This document shows, in pieces, positions 26,827 to 34,259 of a stretch of DNA of 64,000 nt. Made by a program: the position numbers and the translations under genes. This DNA is from Cyanobacteria bacterium OH_CBrB_359 (GTDB lineage Bacteria > Cyanobacteriota > Vampirovibrionia > Gastranaerophilales > Gastranaerophilaceae), in NCBI GenBank assembly GCA_023433065.1, contig JAEZET010000004.1:868001-932000 (forward strand), given 5' to 3'. The notes beneath the pieces were generated by a model. That model had not been told where the DNA came from and made no database searches. It was given only the letters and a program-made list of their open reading frames with translations. Within the stretch, counting starts at the first letter, position 1, and each line of letters starts with the position of its first letter.

Positions 26827-26863
26827 TTACCTTCCCTAACCTTCCCTTCCTAACCTTCCCTTC
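26827..26863 (+). repeat. CU-rich direct repeats in a 329-base intergenic region
   Basis: The gap 26626-26954 holds no gene that I can support. Inside it, the 14-base unit CTAACCTTCCCTTC occurs twice in exact tandem (26836-26849 and 26850-26863), preceded by a partial copy from about 26826. Read on the plus strand it is pyrimidine-rich and complementary to Shine-Dalgarno sequences. It lies 16 bases before an orphan terminator hairpin. The rest of the gap is the mgtE promoter (26648-26676) and plain AT-rich DNA. Confidence 0.8.
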
Positions 26864-26878
26864 CTATTAAAAAGTATT

Positions 26879-26902
26879 GCTCCTAACGGAGCTTTTTTTT
26901 TT
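26879..26902 (+). terminator. Orphan rho-independent terminator, plus strand
   Basis: Stem GCTCC (26879-26883), loop TAAC and GGAGC (26888-26892) is followed by ten T residues. It points rightward, yet both flanking genes (mgtE and fabF) run leftward, so it ends no known gene. A small RNA transcribed from the plus strand of this gap would explain it. Confidence 0.75.
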
Positions 26903-26907
26903 GCATA

Positions 26908-26935
26908 AAAGAACCTCTTATAAGAGAGGTTCTTT
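26908..26935 (-). terminator. Terminator of the fab operon
   Basis: A perfect 11-base inverted repeat AAAGAACCTCT (26908-26918) and AGAGGTTCTTT (26925-26935) with a 6-base loop lies 19 bases beyond the fabF stop. On the minus strand it ends in TTCTTTTAT, a moderate U-tract. Confidence 0.75.
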
Positions 26936-26954
26936 ATGTAATATATGGTTTTTA

Positions 26955-28202
26955 TTATATTCTTTTAAATACTAAAGATGCGTTATGTCCGCCAAATCCA
27001 AATGAATTTGTAAGTGCAATATCAACTTTAGCATTTTCTGCTTTATTCGGGACATAATTCAAATCAGCAACATGTTCATCTTGATTCTCAAGATTAATAG
27101 TTGGAGGGATTATACCTTCATTGATGGATTTTATACATACAATAGACTCAATTGCACCTGATGCACCAAGCATATGTCCTGTCATGGATTTTGTTGAACT
27201 AACTCTCAATTCACTATTTGTATCTTTTGTACCAAATAGTTTGGCTATTGCTTGAGATTCAGCCATGTCACCAAGACCGGTACTTGTTCCGTGTGAATTA
27301 ACATATTTAACATCAGCTGGCTTTATCGATGCATCTTTTAGTGCCAATTCCATTGCTTTAAATGCACCACAACCTTCAGGACAAGGTGCTACTATATCAT
27401 ATGCGTCTGCAGTTTGTCCATATCCTACTATTTCCGCATAGATTTTAGCCCCACGTTTTTTAGCATGTTCTAATTCTTCAAGAACTAATATTGCAGATCC
27501 TTCTGACATAACAAAACCGTCTCTATCTTTATCATATGGTCTTGAAGCTTTTGTAGGCTCGTCATTTCTTCTTGAAAGCGTTCTCGCACTTGTAAATGCT
27601 CCCAATCCGATGTTACATATTGTTGCTTCTGCACCGCCTGCTATTATGACGTCAGCCTCGTCCCATTGGATAGTTCTGAATGCATCACCAATTGAATGAG
27701 CAGATGTGGCACAAGCTGTCACAATAGCTTTATTAACACCTTTTGCTCCATATTTAATTGAAATTCTTCCTGCTCCCATATCTGAAATTATCATTGGAAT
27801 GGTGAAAGGTGAGCATTTTGTTGGACCTCTTTCCAACATAACTTTATGGTTTTTTTCAATAGTTTGGAATCCGCCTGCTGCAGAACCTACAATAACACCA
27901 AATCTATATTCATCAACATTATCTGTAGAAACCCCTGAATCTTTTACAGCTTCTTCTGCAGCTGCAAGAGCATAAATGATATAATTATCCATTTTTTTTG
28001 CTTCTTTAGGTTCTACATACAATGTCGGATCAAATTCTTTTATTTCTCCGCCTATATGAACTAGATGCCCTTCTAAATTTATGTTTTCTATTCTTGAAAT
28101 TGCACTCTTTCCGGCGATAAGGTTGTTCCAAAGAGTATCTACGCCTATTCCATAGGGTGATACAGCCCCAATCCCTGTTACTACGACTCTTCTTTTTTCC
28201 AT
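26955..28202 (-). CDS. fabF: 3-oxoacyl-ACP synthase II FabF
   Basis: FabF elongates acyl-ACP with malonyl-ACP in type II fatty acid synthesis. The 415 residues carry the catalytic triad: C164 in VTACATSAHS, the first His in VNSHGTSTGLGD and the second in KSMTGHMLGASG. The GFGGHN motif is near the C-terminus. AAGGT precedes the ATG. It is the last gene of the DUF177-rpmF-plsX-fabHDG-acpP-fabF operon and is separated from acpP by 90 bases that contain an attenuator-like hairpin. A clear terminator follows it. Confidence 0.97.
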   Translation of the reverse strand: MEKRRVVVTGIGAVSPYGIGVDTLWNNLIAGKSAISRIENINLEGHLVHIGGEIKEFDPTLYVEPKEAKKMDNYIIYALAAAEEAVKDSGVSTDNVDEYRFGVIVGSAAGGFQTIEKNHKVMLERGPTKCSPFTIPMIISDMGAGRISIKYGAKGVNKAIVTACATSAHSIGDAFRTIQWDEADVIIAGGAEATICNIGLGAFTSARTLSRRNDEPTKASRPYDKDRDGFVMSEGSAILVLEELEHAKKRGAKIYAEIVGYGQTADAYDIVAPCPEGCGAFKAMELALKDASIKPADVKYVNSHGTSTGLGDMAESQAIAKLFGTKDTNSELRVSSTKSMTGHMLGASGAIESIVCIKSINEGIIPPTINLENQDEHVADLNYVPNKAENAKVDIALTNSFGFGGHNASLVFKRI

Positions 28203-28224
28203 GTCTTTACCTTTTTATAACTGT

Positions 28225-28248
28225 TAAAAAATGAGAGGAGCCCTCATT
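28225..28248 (-). terminator. Attenuator-like hairpin between acpP and fabF
   Basis: On the minus strand, AATGAG and CTCATT (28230-28235 and 28243-28248 on plus coordinates) form a 6-base-pair stem with a 7-base loop, followed by a run of five to six T residues (28225-28230). The stem is weak, so partial termination after acpP is the most that can be claimed. Confidence 0.4.
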
Positions 28249-28292
28249 AAAGAAGCAACCCCTCACATAATATTTACTGAGTTGTTGAACAA

Positions 28293-28526
28293 CTACGAAT
28301 TAGCTTCGACATAGTTAACAGCGTCTTGAACTGTTGCTATTTTTTCAGCATCTTCATCAGGGATTTCACATCCGAATTCTTCTTCAAATGCCATTACTAA
28401 TTCAACAGTATCAAGTGAATCTGCACCTAAATCAGCGGTGAAGCTTGCTTCTGGTGTTACTAAGCTTTCTTCTACACTTAATTGTTCAACTACTACTTTT
28501 TTTACTCTCTCAAAAACTGTACTCAT
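28293..28526 (-). CDS. acpP: Acyl carrier protein
   Basis: ACP carries growing acyl chains on a phosphopantetheine arm attached to S37 in the motif GADSLDTVEL. The 77-residue, strongly acidic protein has the normal four-helix pattern and length. GAGG lies 10 bases before the ATG. A separate promoter with a perfect -10 box is visible upstream, and a weak hairpin with a T-run lies between it and fabF. Together these would allow acpP to be expressed above the rest of the operon, as ACP is usually very abundant. Confidence 0.97.
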   Translation of the reverse strand: MSTVFERVKKVVVEQLSVEESLVTPEASFTADLGADSLDTVELVMAFEEEFGCEIPDEDAEKIATVQDAVNYVEANS

Positions 28527-28582
28527 TTTTCTTTACCTCATTTAATTGTAATCATATACTACTTCATTTAACATTATACTAT

Positions 28583-28610
28583 ATTATACTATTTCAAGTT
28601 TTTTTTGCAA
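28583..28610 (-). promoter_or_regulatory. Internal promoter for acpP-fabF
   Basis: On the minus strand, TTGCAA (28605-28610) and TATAAT (28583-28588) are spaced by 16 bases in the 110-base gap between fabG and acpP. A second TATAAT at 28573-28578 has no matching -35 box. Confidence 0.55.
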
Positions 28611-28636
28611 AGATTTTTACAAAAGAGTTTACGTAA

Positions 28637-29368
28637 TTATATTACTAGGCCGCCATCTACACCAATAACTTGACCTGTAATATATTTCCCGTCTTCCGCT
28701 AAAAATCTAACAGTTTTAGCAATATCTTCAGCTTTTCCCAGCGTTTTTAATGGTATTGCTTCTATAATTTTTTCTGTATTTAAATCTTTAGTCATGTCTG
28801 TTTGTATGAATCCTGGAGCAATTGCATTAACTCTGATTCCTCTTGATGCCAATTCTTTTGCAAGTGCTTTTGTAAACCCTATAAGACCTGCTTTAGCTGC
28901 AGCATAGTTAGTTTGCCCCGCATTACCGTAGACACCTGCTATACTGGCCATATTTATGATGCAGCCTGTGCGCTGTTTAATCATAATTTTAGATATAGGA
29001 TTTGTTACATAAAAAGCGCTGTTAAGATTTGTATTTATAACTGCTTCCCAAGCATCTGAACTCATTCTGATAAATAGTCCGTCTCTTGTGATTCCTGCAT
29101 TATTAACAAGAACATCAATTCTTCCATATTCTGTTATTATTCCTGAAAGTGCAGCTTCCACTTCGGTTTTATTTGAAACATCAAATTTTACAGCCTTGGC
29201 ACTTACTCCAATTGCTTCAATTTCGCTTACTGTTTTACTAGCTGCTTCTTCGTTTCCGGCATAATTTATAATAATTTCATATCCGGCTTTAGCAAGCTCT
29301 ATTGCGCATGCTTTTCCGATTCCTCTTGATGCACCTGTGACAAGTGCTACTTTTCTCTCTTCTGACAT
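28637..29368 (-). CDS. fabG: 3-oxoacyl-ACP reductase FabG
   Basis: FabG is the NADPH-dependent short-chain dehydrogenase of fatty acid synthesis. The 243 residues have the cofactor motif TGASRGIG (about 11-18), NNAG (about 87-90), the catalytic Ser in MASIAG, and Tyr and Lys in NYAAAKAG. The C-terminal GQVIGVDGG is the FabG ending. GGAGT lies upstream of the ATG. It lies 10 bases after fabD. The complete active site and operon position make the assignment firm. Confidence 0.97.
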   Translation of the reverse strand: MSEERKVALVTGASRGIGKACAIELAKAGYEIIINYAGNEEAASKTVSEIEAIGVSAKAVKFDVSNKTEVEAALSGIITEYGRIDVLVNNAGITRDGLFIRMSSDAWEAVINTNLNSAFYVTNPISKIMIKQRTGCIINMASIAGVYGNAGQTNYAAAKAGLIGFTKALAKELASRGIRVNAIAPGFIQTDMTKDLNTEKIIEAIPLKTLGKAEDIAKTVRFLAEDGKYITGQVIGVDGGLVI

Positions 29369-29378
29369 AATTTTACTC

Positions 29379-30326
29379 CTATATTGTTTGAGGGGTTTTT
29401 AATGCTTCAATAGTAGCGTTTAAAGAAGCACTGTCATATACATTGTATGTTTTAATATTTGAATCAATTTTTTTGTTTAATCCGCTTAATACTTTTCCCG
29501 GGCCGATTTCTATAAATGTATCAACTCCACATTTAATCATATATTGAATTGTTTGAGTCCAATATACTGATGAATATATCTGCCTTGGCATTTTTTCAAT
29601 AAATTCGTTACTGTTGATGGTTTCTTTAGCATCAACATTTGTTATAATTGGTCTAGTTGCGTTATTAATCTTGTAAGCAGATATAAAATTAGCAAACTCT
29701 ATTGATGCATCTTTCATTAATGCAGAATGGAAAGCACCTGAAACAGCTAAGGGAATAACTCTTTTAGCACCGTTTTGGCTAAGCAGTTCAGAAGCTTTTT
29801 TCACCGGTTCCATTTCTCCTGTTATAACTATTTGGTCAGGAGAATTATAATTGGCTATTGATACAATTCCTTCAATCTCGGAATTATTTATTATTTCTTC
29901 GATTTTTTCTTGAGCCATACCCAAAACCGCAGCCATACTCCCCGATGATGAAAGAGCCGCTTCGTTCATAAGACTTGCTCTTTTTTCTATAATCTGGATT
30001 GTACTTGCTAAATCGAGAACATCTGCAGCATACATTGCTGCATACTCACCCAGGCTGTGACCTGCAGTATAATCAGGTGTTATATTTAAGTTACTTTTTA
30101 ATACTTCATATGCTGCTAAAGAAACTGTTAAAATCGCAGGTTGTGTATTAATTGTCAATTTTAGGTCTTCTTCAGGGCCGTTGAAACAAATATTTGAAAT
30201 ATTTTGTATTATTTCATCAGCTTTATAGAAAATATCTTTTGCGGAGTCATAATTATTGAATAAATCCTGCCCCATTCCAACTGATTGAGAACCTTGTCCG
30301 GGAAATATAAAGGCGATTTTTCCCAT
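29379..30326 (-). CDS. fabD: Malonyl-CoA:ACP transacylase FabD
   Basis: FabD loads malonyl groups onto ACP. The 315 residues begin with the family motif FIFPGQGSQSVGMG, have the nucleophile S91 in GHSLGEYAA, the catalytic His in GAFHSALM and the C-terminal EIGPGKVLSGL. Its ATG overlaps the fabH stop by one base (TAATG on the minus strand), so it is probably translated by reinitiation. No unusual features were noted. Confidence 0.97.
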   Translation of the reverse strand: MGKIAFIFPGQGSQSVGMGQDLFNNYDSAKDIFYKADEIIQNISNICFNGPEEDLKLTINTQPAILTVSLAAYEVLKSNLNITPDYTAGHSLGEYAAMYAADVLDLASTIQIIEKRASLMNEAALSSSGSMAAVLGMAQEKIEEIINNSEIEGIVSIANYNSPDQIVITGEMEPVKKASELLSQNGAKRVIPLAVSGAFHSALMKDASIEFANFISAYKINNATRPIITNVDAKETINSNEFIEKMPRQIYSSVYWTQTIQYMIKCGVDTFIEIGPGKVLSGLNKKIDSNIKTYNVYDSASLNATIEALKTPQTI

Positions 30327-31324
30327 TATATCGCTCCTTTTCTTATTCTCACTATGGCATTACCGCATGTCATGCCTGCACCGAACCCACTTAAGATAAC
30401 TTTGCAAGGAAGTTTGACTTTTCCTTCCTGAACTCCTTCAACAAGAGCAATAGGAATAGATGCTGCTGAAGTGTTTCCGTATTTTTGAATATTTACAACT
30501 ACTTTATTTTCATTGTAGCCAAGTCTTTCAGCCATTGCATCAATAATTCTTAAATTTGCCTGATGAGGTATCAAATAATCGATATCATCAGGAGTCATAT
30601 TTGCATTCTCAAGGCATTTCATTATATATTCAGGCATTTTAGTTACAACAAATTTGTAAACTTCTTTTCCGTTCATATATATATGTAGAGGTTTTTGAGT
30701 ATTTGGTTTAACAAGAGGGCAATTTTTACCTGATAAAGGCATCACTATATGACCTGCTTTGTCACCTTCAGCATATAAATCGAGAGCAATAATATCATCA
30801 ATACCATCAGTTGAAGGTTGCATTATCATTGCGCCTGCACCATCTCCGAATAAAACGCAGGTTGCTCTATCAGTCCAATCAACAAATTTAGAGTTGGCAT
30901 CTGTTGCAACGACTAGAATATTTCTATATATTCCTGATGTAATAAAGCTTCTGGCAATATTCATTGCATATATCATTCCTGAGCATGCTGCAGTTATATC
31001 AAATGCCGCAGCATTAACTGCTCCGATGTCTGCTTGAATTTCACATGCTGTAGCAGGATATGCATTAGTAGGAACAGATGCAGCCGCTATAATTAAATCT
31101 ATATCTTCAACTTTTAAGTCTATTTTTTTTAATGCATCTCTGGCAGCAGCAGCTCCTATTGTTGCTGCATTTTCGTCACCTGAAACTACTCTTCTTTCTT
31201 TTATTCCTGTTCTGGTTGTAATCCACTCATCACTGGTATCAACTAATGTCGCAATATCGTCATTAGTGATAACAGTTTCGGGTACGCTATATCCGATAGC
31301 TGATATCATTACTGGTATATTCAT
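30326..31324 (-). CDS. fabH: 3-oxoacyl-ACP synthase III FabH
   Basis: FabH starts fatty acid synthesis by condensing acetyl-CoA (or a branched primer) with malonyl-ACP. The 332 residues have the catalytic C114 in ITAACSGMIYA, His in LIPHQANLRI and Asn in YGNTSAAS. DEWITTRTGIKERR is in its usual place (about 32-45). AAGGAT precedes the ATG. It sits 5 bases from plsX and overlaps fabD. Primer preference cannot be read from the sequence. Confidence 0.97.
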   Translation of the reverse strand: MNIPVMISAIGYSVPETVITNDDIATLVDTSDEWITTRTGIKERRVVSGDENAATIGAAAARDALKKIDLKVEDIDLIIAAASVPTNAYPATACEIQADIGAVNAAAFDITAACSGMIYAMNIARSFITSGIYRNILVVATDANSKFVDWTDRATCVLFGDGAGAMIMQPSTDGIDDIIALDLYAEGDKAGHIVMPLSGKNCPLVKPNTQKPLHIYMNGKEVYKFVVTKMPEYIMKCLENANMTPDDIDYLIPHQANLRIIDAMAERLGYNENKVVVNIQKYGNTSAASIPIALVEGVQEGKVKLPCKVILSGFGAGMTCGNAIVRIRKGAI

Positions 31325-31329
31325 ACTTA

Positions 31330-32385
31330 TTATCCTTCGTAAAATTCTGCAATTCTTTTGTTTACGCCAGATTCTACTGCTTCTTTAGCCACTCTTACGG
31401 CATTTTTAATTGCATAGGCTCTGGAGCGTCCGTGAGATATAACTGTTATGCCTTTTACTCCTAATAAAAGGGCTCCCCCGAACTCTTCATAATTAATTTT
31501 TGTATATATTCTCTTCATAAAAGGTTTAGCTAACAATCCAATTATTTTTGATAGTATGTCATCGCTAAACTCTTTCCTTATCATGTGGAACAACATTGTT
31601 GATGCACCTTCTATTATTTTAAGGGCAACGTTGCCGACAAATCCGTCACAGACTATGACATCACAATTTCCATAAAAAATTTCTTTTCCTTCAATGTTAC
31701 CTATAAAATTTAATTTATCTTGGTTTTCATCAAATTTTTTATAAGTTGCTTGAGCTAATTCATCACCTTTGCTGGCTTCTTCACCTATATTGAGAACTCC
31801 TATACGTGGATTTTCAACTCCTAACACACTTTTTGCAAAGGTTGCGCCCATAAGCCCGAATTGGTAGAGCATTTCCGGACTACTGTTTGTGTTTGCACCT
31901 GCATCAATAAAAACGAATGGTTTTTTCATTGTTGGTAAAGTAACTGCAATTGCTGGTCTTTCAATGCCGGGAAGTCTGCCTAATCCAAATAAGCTAGCTG
32001 CCATTGCTGCTCCAGTAGAGCCTGCTGCCACTACTGCATCAGAATTACCCGTAGCTACGGATTTTACTGCTAAAACAATTGATGAATTTTTCTTTTTTCT
32101 TATAGCCTGCCCCGGGGCCTCACCCATTTCAATAGTCTCAGGTGCATGAGTAACCTTGATATCAAGTGTATTTGTGTTAATTTTGAGTCTTTTGGGTTTA
32201 AATATTCCGCCGCCTCTGTATACAATGCCTTCTTGATCAATTCTGTCAAGTTCACGTTCAATTTTATCTTGTTTTCCGACAAGCTCTATAGGTACATTAT
32301 ATTCCCAAGCCGCCCAAACTGCGCCTTCGACAATTTCTGTCGGCGCATAATCTCCACCCATCGCATCAATAGCTATTCTTGTCAT
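31330..32385 (-). CDS. plsX: Phosphate acyltransferase PlsX
   Basis: PlsX makes acyl-phosphate from acyl-ACP for phospholipid synthesis by PlsY. The 351 residues start IAIDAMGGDYAP and include VAAGSTGAAMAASLFGLGRL, FIDAGANTNSSPEML and CDGFVGNVALK, all typical of the family. The length is standard. GGGAAAAG lies upstream of the ATG. The gene lies between rpmF and fabH, the order common to many bacteria (rpmF-plsX-fabH). Confidence 0.96.
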   Translation of the reverse strand: MTRIAIDAMGGDYAPTEIVEGAVWAAWEYNVPIELVGKQDKIERELDRIDQEGIVYRGGGIFKPKRLKINTNTLDIKVTHAPETIEMGEAPGQAIRKKKNSSIVLAVKSVATGNSDAVVAAGSTGAAMAASLFGLGRLPGIERPAIAVTLPTMKKPFVFIDAGANTNSSPEMLYQFGLMGATFAKSVLGVENPRIGVLNIGEEASKGDELAQATYKKFDENQDKLNFIGNIEGKEIFYGNCDVIVCDGFVGNVALKIIEGASTMLFHMIRKEFSDDILSKIIGLLAKPFMKRIYTKINYEEFGGALLLGVKGITVISHGRSRAYAIKNAVRVAKEAVESGVNKRIAEFYEG

Positions 32386-32406
32386 TATACTTTTCCCTGT
32401 TTTAAA

Positions 32407-32790
32407 CTATTCTTCTTCTTTAACTTCAGTTTGTTTTTCTACAGTTTCAGCTTCTATTACATTTTCTTCTTTTTCAACATTTTCGGCAACTATTTCAGTT
32501 TTTTCTTCCACGGCCTTATTATTTACTTCAGGAGTTGATTTAGATTCTTTAACGTCAGCTTTTTTAGATTTTCGAGTAGTTTTTTTAGGTGTTTTTACTT
32601 CTTCAACAAATCCTTCTGATTTTATGCTTACAACTTTCCCTTTATAGTATCCGCATGCTGTACATACTGTGTGTGCAAGAGCAATTTCTCCGCAATTTTT
32701 GCATTTAGTTGTTTCAGGGACTGTTGCTTTCCAATTTGCTCTTCTATGACCTTGAGCTGATTTTCCCACTCTTTTCTTTGGTACTGCCAT
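32407..32790 (-). CDS. rpmF: Ribosomal protein L32 with long acidic/basic tail
   Basis: Residues 1-52 are a normal L32: MAVPKKRVGKSAQGHRRANW and a zinc ribbon with C30, C33, C43 and C46. Normal L32 stops near residue 57-60, but here the frame continues to 127. Residues 66-80 are basic (KTPKKTTRKSKK), and residues 83-127 are almost only Glu, Lys, Val, Thr and Asn. The tail has no Trp, Cys or Tyr and is likely disordered. AAAGGAT precedes the ATG, and the ordinary operon position between DUF177 and plsX argues against an annotation error. The stop is unambiguous. Confidence 0.95.
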   Translation of the reverse strand: MAVPKKRVGKSAQGHRRANWKATVPETTKCKNCGEIALAHTVCTACGYYKGKVVSIKSEGFVEEVKTPKKTTRKSKKADVKESKSTPEVNNKAVEEKTEIVAENVEKEENVIEAETVEKQTEVKEEE

Positions 32791-32792
32791 AA

Positions 32793-33290
32793 TTATTTAT
32801 CCTTTTCTGTTTTTATAGACTTAAATATATCCAATCTTGGATCCGAGATATCTTTTTTTACGTATTTATTATAATTCTCATCACCTATACAATTTATATC
32901 ACAAACAAGTTTATTTGGAAGATTTAATGTTACGGATTGATAAATTAGGTCTGCAATATCTATTTCATCAGCTCCGTTTAAATCTTCAATAAAAGAACCT
33001 TCTTTTAATTCGATTTCATCATTTGCTTCAGAAAATAAACTCGTTTTAATAAAAGTTTCGTTAATTTCTATTTCGATATTTTTAATAAAATTTTTCAGGC
33101 AATTATCACAAGTTAAATTTAAACAGGCACTGATTTTCCCTGAAACATTAATGTATTCGTTTCCGATTGAGGCTGCTTTTAAAATTGCAGTGACCGGTGT
33201 TTCGGGATTTAATTCTTTAATAACCTCTTTGAAATTTATATCAAGTGATTTATCTTTTAAATTTTCTAATTCAGAAATACTTACTTTCAT
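32793..33290 (-). CDS. DUF177 (YceD-type) protein
   Basis: This is the small acidic protein usually found directly before rpmF and linked to 23S rRNA or ribosome assembly in other bacteria. With the ATG at 33290 it has 165 residues and begins MKVSISELENLKD, the usual start of the family. The zinc-like pair C-x2-C in LTCDNCLKNF and a second Cys pair in CDINCIGD fit it as well. A longer frame from 33338 is rejected because it would lie upstream of the promoter. The start codon is only 7 bases after the -10 box, and no ribosome site is visible, so the message may be leaderless. Confidence 0.86.
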   Translation of the reverse strand: MKVSISELENLKDKSLDINFKEVIKELNPETPVTAILKAASIGNEYINVSGKISACLNLTCDNCLKNFIKNIEIEINETFIKTSLFSEANDEIELKEGSFIEDLNGADEIDIADLIYQSVTLNLPNKLVCDINCIGDENYNKYVKKDISDPRLDIFKSIKTEKDK

Positions 33291-33297
33291 TACTATA

Positions 33298-33325
33298 ATT
33301 GTATTTGTAAGAAATTTTTTGTCAA
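33298..33325 (-). promoter_or_regulatory. Promoter of the DUF177-rpmF-plsX-fab operon
   Basis: On the minus strand, a perfect TTGACA (33320-33325) and TACAAT (33298-33303) are spaced by 16 bases. Only seven bases separate the -10 box from the ATG at 33290, so transcription should start at or next to the start codon. Confidence 0.8.
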
Positions 33326-33327
33326 AT

Positions 33328-33357
33328 AAAAAGAGCATTATTAAATGCTCTTTTTTT
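33328..33357 (-). terminator. Terminator of the gene pair 33376-33990
   Basis: Stem AGAGCATT (33332-33339) and AATGCTCT (33344-33351) with a 4-base loop is flanked by A and T runs on both sides, so it could act in either direction. On the minus strand it lies 19 bases beyond the stop at 33376 and directly abuts the -35 box of the next operon. Confidence 0.88.
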
Positions 33358-33375
33358 ATTATTTATTTGTATTTT

Positions 33376-33705
33376 TTATTTTCCGTAGCTAAAGTTTCTT
33401 TGAATAGCCTTGTCTATCAGTGCTCTGCAAGATTCAACTTCGGCGTCAACCATTTGAAGCTGATTTTTATACATTTCCATTTGCATATCTAATTTTTTAT
33501 CGAGTTCATTCAACTTTTCTTTTCTGGCTTGCAGTTGTTTTACTACTTCAGATTCAGGATCCATATCATTACCGATGCTTACAAGCTCATTAATTGTTCT
33601 TGTAAGGCTTAATTTACTTTCAGTAATTACTTGAATTTTGTTTTCAAGTTCAAACCTGAAAGCATTCAAGTATAAAAGTCTAAAAGTAGCGGCTGCCATT
33701 CCCAT
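33376..33705 (-). CDS. Small coiled-coil protein, unknown function
   Basis: The 109-residue protein has a short hydrophobic start (MGMAAATFRLLYLNAF) followed by an almost continuous charged helix with heptad-like spacing (about 20-95), including LQARKEKLNELDKKLD. There is no Cys and only one Gly in the long helix. I do not recognise a family; it could be a structural or secretion-associated coiled coil. A second in-frame ATG two codons later is an alternative start. AAGGACG lies upstream. It follows the TTG-start gene by 12 bases, and a strong terminator ends the pair. Confidence 0.72.
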   Translation of the reverse strand: MGMAAATFRLLYLNAFRFELENKIQVITESKLSLTRTINELVSIGNDMDPESEVVKQLQARKEKLNELDKKLDMQMEMYKNQLQMVDAEVESCRALIDKAIQRNFSYGK

Positions 33706-33717
33706 TAGGTTACGTCC

Positions 33718-33990
33718 TTATCTGGTTTCGTTCAGTGTCTTGCCTCTTAGGAAAACGTGTTCATTGCTTTGTGCAATTAACTTTTCCATTTGAGATAATC
33801 TGTATTTTTGGTAGTTTAGCCTGTATCTTGCCATTTTTAATTTTTTGTTAAGTGTCAAAAACTCTTTAAGCCCTGCTTGAAATTGAATAATAAAAGCTTT
33901 TATTGGATTTCTTTTAATCAAAAACGACTTAGCAAAGTTCAAAAAGCTAATAAATTTGTACATATGGTCATTTAGAATGTTTTGAAACAA
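33718..33990 (-). CDS. Small basic protein, unknown function
   Basis: I place the start at TTG 33990 because AAGGAG sits exactly 6 bases upstream, the same arrangement as nuoA. The upstream ATG at 34038 and the internal ATG at 33963 have no ribosome site. This gives 90 residues: a hydrophobic-amphipathic first half (FISFLNFAKSFLI) and a strongly basic second half with KKLKMARYRLNYQKYRLSQMEKL, likely helical. No known domain is visible. It is paired with the coiled-coil gene downstream, so the two products may act together; that is inference. The preceding 269 bases (33991-34259) hold no recognisable gene, only AT-rich DNA. Confidence 0.65.
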   Translation of the reverse strand: MFQNILNDHMYKFISFLNFAKSFLIKRNPIKAFIIQFQAGLKEFLTLNKKLKMARYRLNYQKYRLSQMEKLIAQSNEHVFLRGKTLNETR

Positions 33991-34259
33991 GCGTAACTCC
34001 TTGATAGTTTTTATGGAACTACATAAATATAAAAACATTTAACTTGTTAATATTGCCTGCTTTTCAGCCTAAGTTTAAATAAGTTAACAATTTTTAAATA
34101 TATGTTTCCCTTTTGTATCCCTTAAAATAATTTACAAAAGTAAATCATTTACTATTTAATTATCGAAATTTTTAAATCAATCTTTAAAATATCAGGTTAA
34201 ATTTATAAAAAATTTACAAAACTTTATATATTTTAATTTGTAAGCCCAAAATTAACTAT

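Noticed and set aside
26836..26863. CRISPR-like array
   Set aside because: There are only two full 14-base copies in direct tandem, without spacers and without cas genes.
26626..26900. Magnesium (M-box) riboswitch upstream of mgtE, suggested by CCGTTAGGAGC on the minus strand
   Set aside because: Only a short hairpin matches. The mgtE promoter at 26648-26676 lies downstream of it, leaving a leader of about 16 bases, far too short for an M-box.
32146..32538. A 130-codon plus-strand frame rich in Phe, Tyr and Ser opposite plsX and rpmF
   Set aside because: It is the antisense of the Glu/Lys-rich L32 tail and plsX, with no ribosome site and no family features.
33291..33338. Longer start of the DUF177 gene at 33338
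   Set aside because: It lies upstream of the promoter boxes at 33298-33325, and the family start MKVSISEL matches the ATG at 33290.
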